Positions 55,538 to 63,417 of a stretch of 64,000 bases of DNA are shown piece by piece. Source of the stretch: Mucilaginibacter auburnensis (GTDB taxonomy: Bacteria; Bacteroidota; Bacteroidia; Sphingobacteriales; Sphingobacteriaceae); NCBI RefSeq assembly GCF_002797815.1, contig NZ_PGFJ01000001.1, positions 2,108,001 to 2,172,000 of the forward strand, written 5' to 3'. Position 1 is the stretch's first letter; each line of letters opens with the position of its first letter. A program made the position numbers and the translations under genes. The notes beneath the pieces were generated by a model, which searched no databases, had not been told where the DNA came from, and saw only the letters and a program-made list of their open reading frames with translations.

Positions 55538-56470
55538 ATGAAATACAAAAAAATAATTTTAGCAGGTGGCAACGGATACCTGGGTGGCGTATTAGCTGCT
55601 TATTATAAAAATCTTGCTGAAGAAGTTATCATACTAAGCAGAAGCTATCATGCTCCTAACGGCAATGTGGTTACCCGCGTTTGGAATGGAAAGACAGAGG
55701 ATGATTGGATGCCTGAAATAGAAAACGCTGATATGCTGATCAACCTTTGCGGCAAAAACGTAAACTGCCGCTATACTGAAAAAAACAAAGCTGAAATTTT
55801 TGCATCAAGATTACAACCCACAGCTTTGTTAGCTAAAGTTGTTGCCCAACTGGCTCACCCGCCAAAGCTTTGGATCAACCTGGCATCTGCTACTATTTAC
55901 CGCCATGCTGAAGATCATCCGCAGGACGAATTTACCGGCGAGTTAGGTACCGGGTTTTCTGTGGAAGTGTGCAAGGAGTGGGAAGCAATGTTTTTTAAAG
56001 CTAATACTCCCCGAACAAGAAAGGTAGCGTTACGAATGAGCATAGTGATGGGAGTAAAAGATGGAGCTTTTCCCCGCTTGCTTAATTTAGTGAAATTAGG
56101 TATGGGAGGTAAGCAGGGCAATGGCCGGCAAATGGTAGCATGGATACATGAACACGATGCTGCTGCTGTTACCGAGTTTTTGTTGCAACACAACGAAATT
56201 AAAGGTGTGGTAAACTGTACAGCGCCTAACCCGGTAAATAACTATGACATGATGCAGACGTTGCGCAAAGTTTGTAAAATGCCATTTGGTTTACCCGCGC
56301 CGGCATGGCTTTTAAAAATTGGTGCTGTTGTTATTGGTACCGAAACAGAGCTGACCTTAAAAAGCCGTTGGGTGTTACCTAAACGCTTGACAGATGCCGG
56401 CTTCCAATTTCAGTTTAGACATATTGAACATGCATTTAGTAATATTTTGATGAACAAGAACAAAGCATAA
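55538..56470 (+). CDS. TIGR01777-family NAD-dependent epimerase
   Basis: A 310-residue atypical SDR (YfcH/SULA-like). The N-terminus IILAGGNGYLGGVLAAYYK has the GxxGxxG nucleotide loop. LINLCGKNVNCRYTEKNKAE is the family core (NLxGxxVxxRWxxxxK) and FASRLQPTALL the matching helix. LWINLASATIYR carries the active-site serine and tyrosine-like region, and CTAPNPVNN the C-terminal substrate motif. Reaction unknown in the family, linked to cell division in some bacteria. It is the third gene of the operon, 13 bases after the DCC protein. Confidence 0.88.
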   Translation: MKYKKIILAGGNGYLGGVLAAYYKNLAEEVIILSRSYHAPNGNVVTRVWNGKTEDDWMPEIENADMLINLCGKNVNCRYTEKNKAEIFASRLQPTALLAKVVAQLAHPPKLWINLASATIYRHAEDHPQDEFTGELGTGFSVEVCKEWEAMFFKANTPRTRKVALRMSIVMGVKDGAFPRLLNLVKLGMGGKQGNGRQMVAWIHEHDAAAVTEFLLQHNEIKGVVNCTAPNPVNNYDMMQTLRKVCKMPFGLPAPAWLLKIGAVVIGTETELTLKSRWVLPKRLTDAGFQFQFRHIEHAFSNILMNKNKA

Positions 56471-56490
56471 TTTTAACACTAAATCTAATC

Positions 56491-57390
56491 ATGAAATACA
56501 TTTTTACACCTCAATTCCACAGTTACTTTTTCCCTAATTTATTTGCTGTTGTGATGTTAGCCATCACACGCTTTTTTGTACAGGACGGTACTTTTGTATT
56601 CGCGGAATTTATCATTATACCCATAATTATGGGATTGATCAACGCCTGGTTTTACAGAAAAGCCAATCAATCTTCCCGTTCCGTTTTGAATAGAACGCTA
56701 ATTCTGTGCCTCACAGTTATATTACTAACCAGCGTGTTTTTTGGGGAAGGTGCAATATGCTTGATCATCGTATCTCCTTTATTATTCGTCTTTATTTGGT
56801 TGGGGATTAAAATTGGCGAGAATGTTTTCAACCGGAATAATACTACTCTTAATGTAAGTGTGTTTGCCGCTTTATTTTTAGTTTTCATTGCAGACTCACT
56901 ATCAGAACACCACTATGAAAACAAAGTATCTGATGAATTGATCATTAATGCTCCGCCAGATAAGGTTTGGAGAAACGTTGTATCATTTGAGCGCATTAGG
57001 GAAGAGAATAAATACTGGCTATTTAAAATTGGTATGCCCAGTCCGGTAGAAGCAACAGTTACAGGCAATCATTTAGGCGCAGGCCGTAAATGTATTTTCA
57101 GCAACGGTTATGTATTCGACGAGAAAATAGTGACTTATAATAAAAATGTCAACCTTACTTTTGATGTAACACGCCAACCCCGCGACCCGGAAATTATGGG
57201 GCATATAGATATTCTGCGCGGCCAGTTTATTTTAAAAGATAACGGCGATGGCACCACCACACTTACTGGCAATAGCTGGTACAGGCTGTATGTGTTTCCA
57301 ACATGGTATTATGATATTTGGGCAAAAAGCATAACTCGCAATGTGCATTGGCGTGTAATGGAACATTTAAAAGAGTTAAGCGAACAGTAG
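56491..57390 (+). CDS. Membrane-anchored SRPBCC (START-like) protein
   Basis: A 299-residue protein with four to five hydrophobic segments in residues 1-135 (for example PNLFAVVMLAITRFFV and VSVFAALFLVFIADSL), followed by a SRPBCC ligand-binding domain from about 145 to 299: ELIINAPPDKVWRNVVSFER, ATVTGNHLGAGRKCIFSNGY, GDGTTTLTGNSWYRLYVFP and the C-terminal helix WAKSITRNVHWRVMEHLKE. START-like domains bind hydrophobic ligands such as lipids. It is gene 4 of the operon, 20 bases after the epimerase, and ends two bases before gene 5. Confidence 0.82.
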   Translation: MKYIFTPQFHSYFFPNLFAVVMLAITRFFVQDGTFVFAEFIIIPIIMGLINAWFYRKANQSSRSVLNRTLILCLTVILLTSVFFGEGAICLIIVSPLLFVFIWLGIKIGENVFNRNNTTLNVSVFAALFLVFIADSLSEHHYENKVSDELIINAPPDKVWRNVVSFERIREENKYWLFKIGMPSPVEATVTGNHLGAGRKCIFSNGYVFDEKIVTYNKNVNLTFDVTRQPRDPEIMGHIDILRGQFILKDNGDGTTTLTGNSWYRLYVFPTWYYDIWAKSITRNVHWRVMEHLKELSEQ

Positions 57391-57392
57391 CC

Positions 57393-57950
57393 ATGTTTAA
57401 CTTTGTTGTAAAATATCTTGGCTTTTTAAAACATGTGCCCGGCTTAGCATTATTGTTTGATGTTTTGCTAAAAGTAATTACCCTCTTTACCAATCCTGAG
57501 TTATTAGACCTAATAGATGAGATTGAACTCGAGGTGCAGCAATGGCCTGGTGTCAGCAAAAAACTGCACAAGTATGGCGGAGTTCAGTTTGATTTGAAGG
57601 AGATCGAGATAGGTCATATACATGGTAATGGCTTGTTAGACATGATTTTAAACCGCGACTTCAAACGCCAGCTAATATCTGATGGTAAGATTCGGGATCA
57701 TCACACCTTCCGAAAGTCCGGGTGGATAAGTTTTCATATTAAAACCGAAAGCGATAAAGACTATGCTATACAGCTGTTGAAAATTGGTTACGCCTTAAAA
57801 AGTAAAAGAACACTAAACTCCCCAGGCGGTTATCATCAAATTCCGCTGGCCGCCATAGTTCCTGTGTTCGCAAAGGTAAATGCCTTGCCAAATGCCCAAT
57901 GCCAATCGGCCATTGCTGATGGGTATAGTAACCGAAGCGCCCAACATTGA
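57393..57950 (+). CDS. Luciferase-domain (DUF5519-like) protein with antisense-derived tail
   Basis: A 185-residue protein (ATG 57393, MFNFVVKYLGFLKHVPG). It matches the DUF5519/luciferase-like family: IEIGHIHGNGLLDMILNR, SDGKIRDHHTFRKSGWISF and AIQLLKIGYALKSKR. Family members typically end near this last segment at about residue 140. The remaining 46 codons (57813-57950) are exactly antisense to the end of the convergent yjbQ gene and have no family resemblance, which suggests the original stop was lost and translation now runs into the neighbour. The last gene of the gbsR operon. Despite the name, no light emission is implied. Confidence 0.75.
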   Translation: MFNFVVKYLGFLKHVPGLALLFDVLLKVITLFTNPELLDLIDEIELEVQQWPGVSKKLHKYGGVQFDLKEIEIGHIHGNGLLDMILNRDFKRQLISDGKIRDHHTFRKSGWISFHIKTESDKDYAIQLLKIGYALKSKRTLNSPGGYHQIPLAAIVPVFAKVNALPNAQCQSAIADGYSNRSAQH

Positions 57951-58235
57951 TGCTTTTATGTGTGCGGGCATATCATCAGGCCCTTCATCATCATGCAGAT
58001 ATTCAGGGTCATTCTCAGGAACCGTCTTGCTGAAATACATCTCAAAATCCTTACGCACGGTTGGGTCGGCATTTTCATTTATGGTTAATGATGCCGAGGT
58101 ATGCTGTATAAAAACCTGGCAGATACCTGTTTTGATTTCGCTCAATTGTGGTAGCGCATTCAGCACTTCAGTGGTAATTAAATGGAAACCTCGCCTACGC
58201 TGGCTTAATTGAATATGTTCTTGAAATATCTTCAT
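57813..58235 (-). CDS. yjbQ: YjbQ family protein, secondary thiamine-phosphate synthase
   Basis: A 140-residue protein of the UPF0047/YjbQ family (ATG 58235, MKIFQEHIQLSQRRRGFHLI). Conserved elements are ITTEVLNAL, CQVFIQHTSASLTINENADP (metal-binding HTSA and Asn/Asp), YLHDDEGPDDMPAHIKASML and PISNGRLALGIWQGIYLCEH. YjbQ has weak thiamine-phosphate synthase activity in E. coli. The first 14 codons of the longer reading to 58277 are not family-like. The last 46 codons are antisense to the downstream end of the luciferase-domain gene. Confidence 0.93.
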   Translation of the reverse strand: MKIFQEHIQLSQRRRGFHLITTEVLNALPQLSEIKTGICQVFIQHTSASLTINENADPTVRKDFEMYFSKTVPENDPEYLHDDEGPDDMPAHIKASMLGASVTIPISNGRLALGIWQGIYLCEHRNYGGQRNLMITAWGV

Positions 58236-58292
58236 GTTGTATCTAACAAAAATGCGGTAATTATGCATTTGGTACAATACAGGTTAAAACAA

Positions 58293-58317
58293 AAATGCCC
58301 GGACTTACCGGGCATTT
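58293..58317 (-). terminator. Terminator of the TlpA-like gene
   Basis: AAATGCCCGG (58293-58302) and CCGGGCATTT (58308-58317) form a perfect 10-bp stem with a five-base loop. On the minus strand it is followed by TTTTTGTTTT. It begins 7 bases past the stop at 58324. Confidence 0.85.
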
Positions 58318-58323
58318 AGTGTA

Positions 58324-60375
58324 TTATTTATTTAAAGTTGGCTTGGGTGGAGCCGGAGCTGATCCGCCCGTGGCCGATGTGCCCGGCGCTGCGGCTTTAT
58401 ATGCCGGATCATTAAGCATTTCAATCATAGCTGTAACTTCGTTAACAACACCCTCGGTGCTGCCTGAGTAACCCACATACTTAAAGCGAATGTCGCCATT
58501 TTTGTCAATAATGAATTTGGTAGGAATACCTTCAACCTTGTAGCTGCTTACCACTTTAGATTGACGTTTATCAGCGCCCATTTCATCCATTAATACGTGA
58601 AAAGAGTAGTTTTTGTCGGCAATAAATTTCTTAACACCAGGCAGGTAGTTGGTTCCATTTTCCCATGTGTCAATAAACAGGAACACAACGTTACGGTCGC
58701 TTTTGTATTTGTTCTGCGCTATTTGCATACCTGGGAATGATTGGATACACGGTCCGCACCACGTGGCCCAAAAATCAACAACCACCGTTTTACCTTTTAG
58801 GCTTTCTAATGAAACCGTTTTACCGTCAAGATCTTTCAAGCTAAACAGCGGCGCTGCTTCTTTGATCATTTTACTGCTAAGTTCTTTTTTCAACTTAGCA
58901 ACCTGTTGTAAATTGGAAGAAGAGTTAACATTAGCTAAAAGTTCTTTCTGTTTAGCAGCAAATTCGTTCTTTTCCTGCTCCTTCTTCTCATTAATAGATT
59001 TTTGTACATCGGCCCAATAAGTGTCAAAACCAGTCATACTGCCCTTCGCTTTAGGATACGCTGTTTTTAATCCTTCTTCAATTATTTCGGATGTTTTTCC
59101 TGCTCTAATGCTCTTTTCTGCTACTTCAAGGGCTGTTTTGTAATCTTTGGCGCCATTAAGCATTTGTACATAATGTTCAACAATTTCTGTATTGTCAGAA
59201 CCTCTTGCATAAACGAGCGATTGTGTTTTAACGGCTTCGTCAAATTTTCCTTCTTTAAATAGAATGTAAGCATATGTATCTCCCACCATAGAAAATAAAC
59301 CACCATTTTCTTTGGTTAGTGCGGTAGGCGATACAACGCCCGCGCTTGCCAATACAATATCTATAGACTGCTTAGAAAGTTTTTCTGCTTCTTCCAACCT
59401 TTCACCGGCTACCGCCCAGTTCCAGGCGGTGCTGTTAAGCGCCTGTATAAGCATTTGCTTATTGGTGATCATGGCGGCGTACTTATCATAGCTTTTTGTA
59501 TCGCCGTTTTTTAAATATAAGCCAAGCATGCTGTAAATCATGCTTTCTTTCATATTTGCAGGCGCATCTTTATACTTAACAAGCAGGATTTTAAACAGCG
59601 AATCTTTTTTAGTGAGATCTTTTTCTTTATTAAGAAGAGACATATCGTCGCTCATAGCTAACGTGCCTGTGGGGAATTTCTCCTTTGCAACTTTAGTTAA
59701 TGAATCAATAGCTGAAGTTTTACCGGATGCCCTTAGTAAGCGGGTAGCTAAAATGAGGTCGCTTTCGTCAGAACTATTTTGTAACGCTTCAATTTTTTTA
59801 TTTACAATGGCGGCATTAGCCGGATTGGCTGCCAAATAATTGTAATAGTTAGCGCTATATTTTTTTTCGCTTTGCGGGTACAGTTCGAACTCTTTCTTAT
59901 AAAGAGCAATAGCCTCTTCAGTGCTCTGGTCAATTTTGGCATATGCTGTACCAATACCGCTTCCTAAAATAAACGCATTACTTGCGTAAGCGCCCTCTAA
60001 TGGCTTTTGATCTTTATACACTAATGATATAAAGCCTTTGCCATCATTATTATCTATAGTTGCGCCATTATTTAGCTTGATAAAAAAGGCACGCGCACCG
60101 CCCGAAACGGTAAATTCGCCTTTTACAGATTGGCCGGTTGCCTCTATAGTTACCGGAGTAGAGGGGTAGCCCGTATCTTCAATAAACCAGGCGGTGCCTT
60201 CAATTTTTCCATTTGGTTTTATCAGGTTGGAAGGAACATCATAAGTAAATGTTACTTTCTCATTCCTTTCCGGATAAGGATTTGAAAATTTTAAGCGCGA
60301 TGTACCCTGCGCAAAAGAAATGTGCATGGCCAGCAACATGCCCGGCATAAGCACTAAAAGCTTTAGGTTTTTCAT
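58324..60375 (-). CDS. Exported TPR/TlpA-like thioredoxin protein
   Basis: A 683-residue exported protein. Signal peptide 1-22 (ending MHISFAQ). A beta-domain at about 25-125 is followed by TPR-like helical repeats (about 150-470; for example YNYLAANPANAAIVNKKIEA). A thioredoxin domain spans about 520-655: APLFSLKDLDGKTVSLESLK, the redox centre VDFWATWCGPCIQSFPGMQI with CxxC, and VEGIPTKFIIDKNGDIRFK containing the cis-proline. It ends in an Ala/Pro-rich tail. It probably reduces periplasmic disulfides, for instance in cytochrome c maturation. A terminator follows. Confidence 0.9.
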   Translation of the reverse strand: MKNLKLLVLMPGMLLAMHISFAQGTSRLKFSNPYPERNEKVTFTYDVPSNLIKPNGKIEGTAWFIEDTGYPSTPVTIEATGQSVKGEFTVSGGARAFFIKLNNGATIDNNDGKGFISLVYKDQKPLEGAYASNAFILGSGIGTAYAKIDQSTEEAIALYKKEFELYPQSEKKYSANYYNYLAANPANAAIVNKKIEALQNSSDESDLILATRLLRASGKTSAIDSLTKVAKEKFPTGTLAMSDDMSLLNKEKDLTKKDSLFKILLVKYKDAPANMKESMIYSMLGLYLKNGDTKSYDKYAAMITNKQMLIQALNSTAWNWAVAGERLEEAEKLSKQSIDIVLASAGVVSPTALTKENGGLFSMVGDTYAYILFKEGKFDEAVKTQSLVYARGSDNTEIVEHYVQMLNGAKDYKTALEVAEKSIRAGKTSEIIEEGLKTAYPKAKGSMTGFDTYWADVQKSINEKKEQEKNEFAAKQKELLANVNSSSNLQQVAKLKKELSSKMIKEAAPLFSLKDLDGKTVSLESLKGKTVVVDFWATWCGPCIQSFPGMQIAQNKYKSDRNVVFLFIDTWENGTNYLPGVKKFIADKNYSFHVLMDEMGADKRQSKVVSSYKVEGIPTKFIIDKNGDIRFKYVGYSGSTEGVVNEVTAMIEMLNDPAYKAAAPGTSATGGSAPAPPKPTLNK

Positions 60376-60454
60376 AGTAACTATGGTTTTAGGTGAATGT
60401 ACGAAAGTATTTGATTAAAACAAATTTTTTAACAATTTTTCAATCCTATGTATG

Positions 60455-61177
60455 TTAATTGTTATCTGATTGTTCGTTATCTGATTGGTCGTTAACAATG
60501 GTTAACCTTGCCAAATATTGCGCATGCTCATCTTCCAACAAAACTTCCATATCAAAGCCACACTCTTTTGCAGCTTCTTGCATAGCGTGTTCACCAATAT
60601 AGAGCCATGTAAACCAGTCGGTTTTATAATTATTATAGGCGTACTGATAAGCTACTTCACCATAGTATTTTCCGGCAGGTGGATGGCCGTCGTACAAATA
60701 GGCTACATCGGATGAATCAAATAGTATTTGTCCTCCGGGCTCAAGCAGTGTTTTCAGATGTAAAAGTAATTGTTTAAGACCTCCAATTGTAGCGGCCAAA
60801 CCTATACCATTCATTAAAAGCAAAATTGTATCAAACTGCTGTTCGTTATAAACGTAAATATCGCCCTGAACCACTTTTTTTACGCCTCTGCCAATCATTA
60901 CCTGAGTTAGCAATGGAGAAATATCAAGTGCTGTTACATCTATATTCCTCTGTTGCAAAACAAGCGAATGGCTGCCTGCGCCTGCACCTACATCCAATAC
61001 GTTACCAAAACAACGTTCAATGGCCAGCCATTCAAGGTCGGGCATATCATCTTCTCCTCTAAAATAAACACGCAAAGGCATTTCCTCCCTTGGACCGTAG
61101 TGGTTATGTATCCAGAGCTTTTGTTTAGATGTCTTATTGTAGTAATTAAAAATAGCTTGACCTAAAATGTCGTTCAT
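60455..61177 (-). CDS. Class I SAM-dependent methyltransferase
   Basis: A 240-residue methyltransferase. Motif I is NVLDVGAGAGSHSLVLQ (SAM glycine loop), motif II VTALDISPLL with the ribose-binding Asp, then VVQGDIYVYNEQQFDTILLL (motif post-II) and GGQILFDSSD. A short Asp/Asn/Ser tail (NDQSDNEQSDNN) ends the protein. The substrate is not evident. It is monocistronic; a CAAAAGTA element (minus-strand TACTTTTG) at 61182-61189 could be its -7 box. Confidence 0.88.
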   Translation of the reverse strand: MNDILGQAIFNYYNKTSKQKLWIHNHYGPREEMPLRVYFRGEDDMPDLEWLAIERCFGNVLDVGAGAGSHSLVLQQRNIDVTALDISPLLTQVMIGRGVKKVVQGDIYVYNEQQFDTILLLMNGIGLAATIGGLKQLLLHLKTLLEPGGQILFDSSDVAYLYDGHPPAGKYYGEVAYQYAYNNYKTDWFTWLYIGEHAMQEAAKECGFDMEVLLEDEHAQYLARLTIVNDQSDNEQSDNN

Positions 61178-61258
61178 GTTTCAAAAGTATTATAAAGCAT
61201 CTTTTCCGCTTAAAAACAAAATCATAAATTTGTTGTGATCTAACCCTTACATCATCCC

Positions 61259-61765
61259 ATGAAAGTTCAGTATTTTTCCTTTGCCGTATTATCGTGTCTT
61301 CTAATAGCATCTTGCCAAAAAGACAATGGTGTTAAAATATCTGCTAAGAATGCATCACTCATAGCCGGCAAATGGCAGGCATACCAGCGCCACACGGTAG
61401 TTTATCGTGTTGAAGACAATGCTATATTAAAAGACACAGTTGTAAATTACAATGCTGCCAACAATATTAATTGGTGGTTTGAAATTTATGAGGCTAATGG
61501 AAACGCATTTGTAACCGGCAAACCGTATACAATAAATAATGTATTAAAAGCAGATACAACTGCTTTTTTAAATTATGCCATTAACGGTGCCAGTTTGATG
61601 CTTAAACCTAAAAACGGGGGAAGTGAAAACAAGTCAATTATAAGTATTACCGAAACTGACATGACGCTTAAGAAAGTATATAACAGTTTACCAAGATTGA
61701 ACTGGGGACTGGATCTGCGTACAGAGTACAAATTTGTAGAGCAAACTTTCTATAAGAAGCAATAA
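61259..61765 (+). CDS. Small lipoprotein, lipocalin-like
   Basis: A 168-residue lipoprotein: residues 1-19 end in the lipobox LLIASC|QKDN. The mature chain begins with a typical lipocalin-like pattern (LIAGKWQAYQ) and continues as alternating beta strands (INWWFEIYEANGNAFV; YAINGASLMLKPKNG; ISITETDMTLKKVY; TEYKFVEQTFYKK). Bacteroidota have many such lipocalin-like lipoproteins of unknown ligand. A -7-like TAAATTTG is at 61225-61232 and a terminator at 61775-61805. Confidence 0.78.
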   Translation: MKVQYFSFAVLSCLLIASCQKDNGVKISAKNASLIAGKWQAYQRHTVVYRVEDNAILKDTVVNYNAANNINWWFEIYEANGNAFVTGKPYTINNVLKADTTAFLNYAINGASLMLKPKNGGSENKSIISITETDMTLKKVYNSLPRLNWGLDLRTEYKFVEQTFYKKQ

Positions 61766-61774
61766 TTCCTAAAT

Positions 61775-61805
61775 AAAAAAGCCTCGACGGTGGGTCAGGC
61801 TTTTT
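61775..61805 (+). terminator. Terminator of the lipocalin-like gene
   Basis: AAAAAGCCT pairs with AGGCTTTTT, with inner GAC/GTC pairing and a single C bulge; the T-run of the second arm gives the U-tract. It lies about 10 bases after the stop. Confidence 0.75.
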
Positions 61806-62010
61806 AAAAATCAGTTAAATTGTGATAAGGTTTAGTTAAAACACACCTAAAAGTATAGCTAAACTTTTACGCTAACAAATTAAATAGCACAGTTTTTTTA
61901 AAATATGACTTATTCGTATGTATTTGTTAATCTATGGTTAAGCGTAATAGAATTTTTTAGTCTTTTTGTTGTTTAGAACAACATTCTGTAAAGTGCATTT
62001 TTACAAAATA

Positions 62011-62040
62011 AAAAAGCCTCTCAACGTTTTATTGAGAGGC
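62011..62040 (-). terminator. Terminator of the aspartate aminotransferase gene
   Basis: GCCTCTCAA (62016-62024) and TTGAGAGGC (62032-62040) form a perfect 9-bp stem with a 7-base loop. On the minus strand a run of T follows. It starts 21 bases after the gene's stop. Confidence 0.85.
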
Positions 62041-62061
62041 TTCAAAATATTTGATTTTATA

Positions 62062-63255
62062 CTATTGTAATTTCGCCAAAGCTGCTTTGATACGGGTCAT
62101 AGCATCTACAAGTTTCTCTTCGGACGCTGCGTAAGATATACGGATAGATTTTTTATCACCGAATGAATCGCCACCCACCGTTGAAACATGTGCTTCTTCC
62201 AGTAAATATACGCTAAGTTCATCAGCATCGTTTATAGTTCTGCCATTATAGCTTTTGCCAAAGAAAGCTGTAACGTTAGGGAAGAAATAAAATGCACCCT
62301 GGGGCAGGTTTACTTTGATGCCGGGAATTGAACTCAGTAGATCATAAACAATACCGCGACGTTTTTGAAAAGCTTCGCGCATTTCAAGTACTGTTTCTAA
62401 GCCACCTTCGTAAGCAGCTAAACCGGCACGTTGAGTGATTGATGAGGTACCTGAAGTAACCTGGCCTTGCAATTTGTCAATAGCGGCAGCTATTTCTTTG
62501 TTTGATGCAGTGTAGCCTAAGCGCCAGCCGGTCATGGCAAAACCTTTTGACCAACCGTTGATGATTATAACACGGTCTTTAATGGCGTCAAACTGAGCAA
62601 TTGACTCATGTTTACCCATAAAGTTGATGTGCTCATAGATCTCATCGGCCATAATGTAAACATCCGGGTATTTCTCAAATACTTTAGCTAAGCCTTCCAG
62701 CTCTTCTTTAGTGTAAACACTACCTGTAGGATTACAAGGAGATGAGAACATAAACAATTTAGTTTTTGGCGTAATTGCTGCCTCTAATTGTTCGGGCGTA
62801 ATTTTAAAATCAGACTCAACAGTAGTGTCAATAAATACGCTCACACCTTCAGCAAGTTTTACCAGTTCTGAGTACGATACCCAATATGGAGTAGGGATAA
62901 TTACTTCCTCGCCCGGATTAACCAAAACCAACAGCGTGTTGGCAATTGATTGCTTAGCACCGGTTGATACAACTATCTGGCTAAAATCATAGTCAAGGCC
63001 GTTCTCGTTCTTCAACTTGGCGGCCACTGCCTTACGCAATTCAGGATAACCTGAAACCGGAGTATAATAAGTATAATTATCATCCAGTGCTTTCTTCGCG
63101 GCATCCTTAACATGCTGAGGAGTGTTAAAGTCGGGCTCTCCAAAGCTCAGATTAATAACATCAACGCCTTTAGCGGCAAGTTCGCGGCCCATTTTGGCCA
63201 TTTTGATAGTTGCTGATTCCGACAGGTTGTTTATCCTGTTACTAAGTGCAGTCAT
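62062..63255 (-). CDS. aspC: Aspartate aminotransferase, class I PLP-dependent
   Basis: A 397-residue PLP enzyme of aminotransferase class I (subgroup Igamma-like). Visible features are INLSFGEPDFNTPQHV (N-terminal substrate arm), SSPCNPTGSVYTKEEL, MADEIYEHINF (PLP-ring Asp) and NGWSKGFAMTGWRLGY with the Schiff-base lysine and the phosphate-binding arginine; ISYAASEEKL has the substrate carboxylate-binding arginine just before it. It transfers the amino group between aspartate and 2-oxoglutarate. A -7 element TATCTTTG is at 63282-63289 on the minus strand. Related prephenate activity cannot be excluded. Confidence 0.93.
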   Translation of the reverse strand: MTALSNRINNLSESATIKMAKMGRELAAKGVDVINLSFGEPDFNTPQHVKDAAKKALDDNYTYYTPVSGYPELRKAVAAKLKNENGLDYDFSQIVVSTGAKQSIANTLLVLVNPGEEVIIPTPYWVSYSELVKLAEGVSVFIDTTVESDFKITPEQLEAAITPKTKLFMFSSPCNPTGSVYTKEELEGLAKVFEKYPDVYIMADEIYEHINFMGKHESIAQFDAIKDRVIIINGWSKGFAMTGWRLGYTASNKEIAAAIDKLQGQVTSGTSSITQRAGLAAYEGGLETVLEMREAFQKRRGIVYDLLSSIPGIKVNLPQGAFYFFPNVTAFFGKSYNGRTINDADELSVYLLEEAHVSTVGGDSFGDKKSIRISYAASEEKLVDAMTRIKAALAKLQ

Positions 63256-63365
63256 TTTTGATTTTTAGATGGTTTCGGGCGCAAAGATAGAAATTCTATA
63301 CTAAACAGGTAGACAATAAGGTGGTCTTTTTATGTAATATTTTGCTACCAAACAAAAGGAACAAA

Positions 63366-63398
63366 TTGGGCTAATTGACGTTGTTATTCCTAAATTTG
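63366..63398 (+). promoter_or_regulatory. Bacteroidota-type promoter of the CDF transporter
   Basis: TTG at 63366-63368 and TAAATTTG at 63391-63398 with 22 bases between. Transcription would start about 15 bases before the proposed TTG start codon at 63418. Confidence 0.5.
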
Positions 63399-63417
63399 CC
63401 GTCGTAAAACAAACGCT

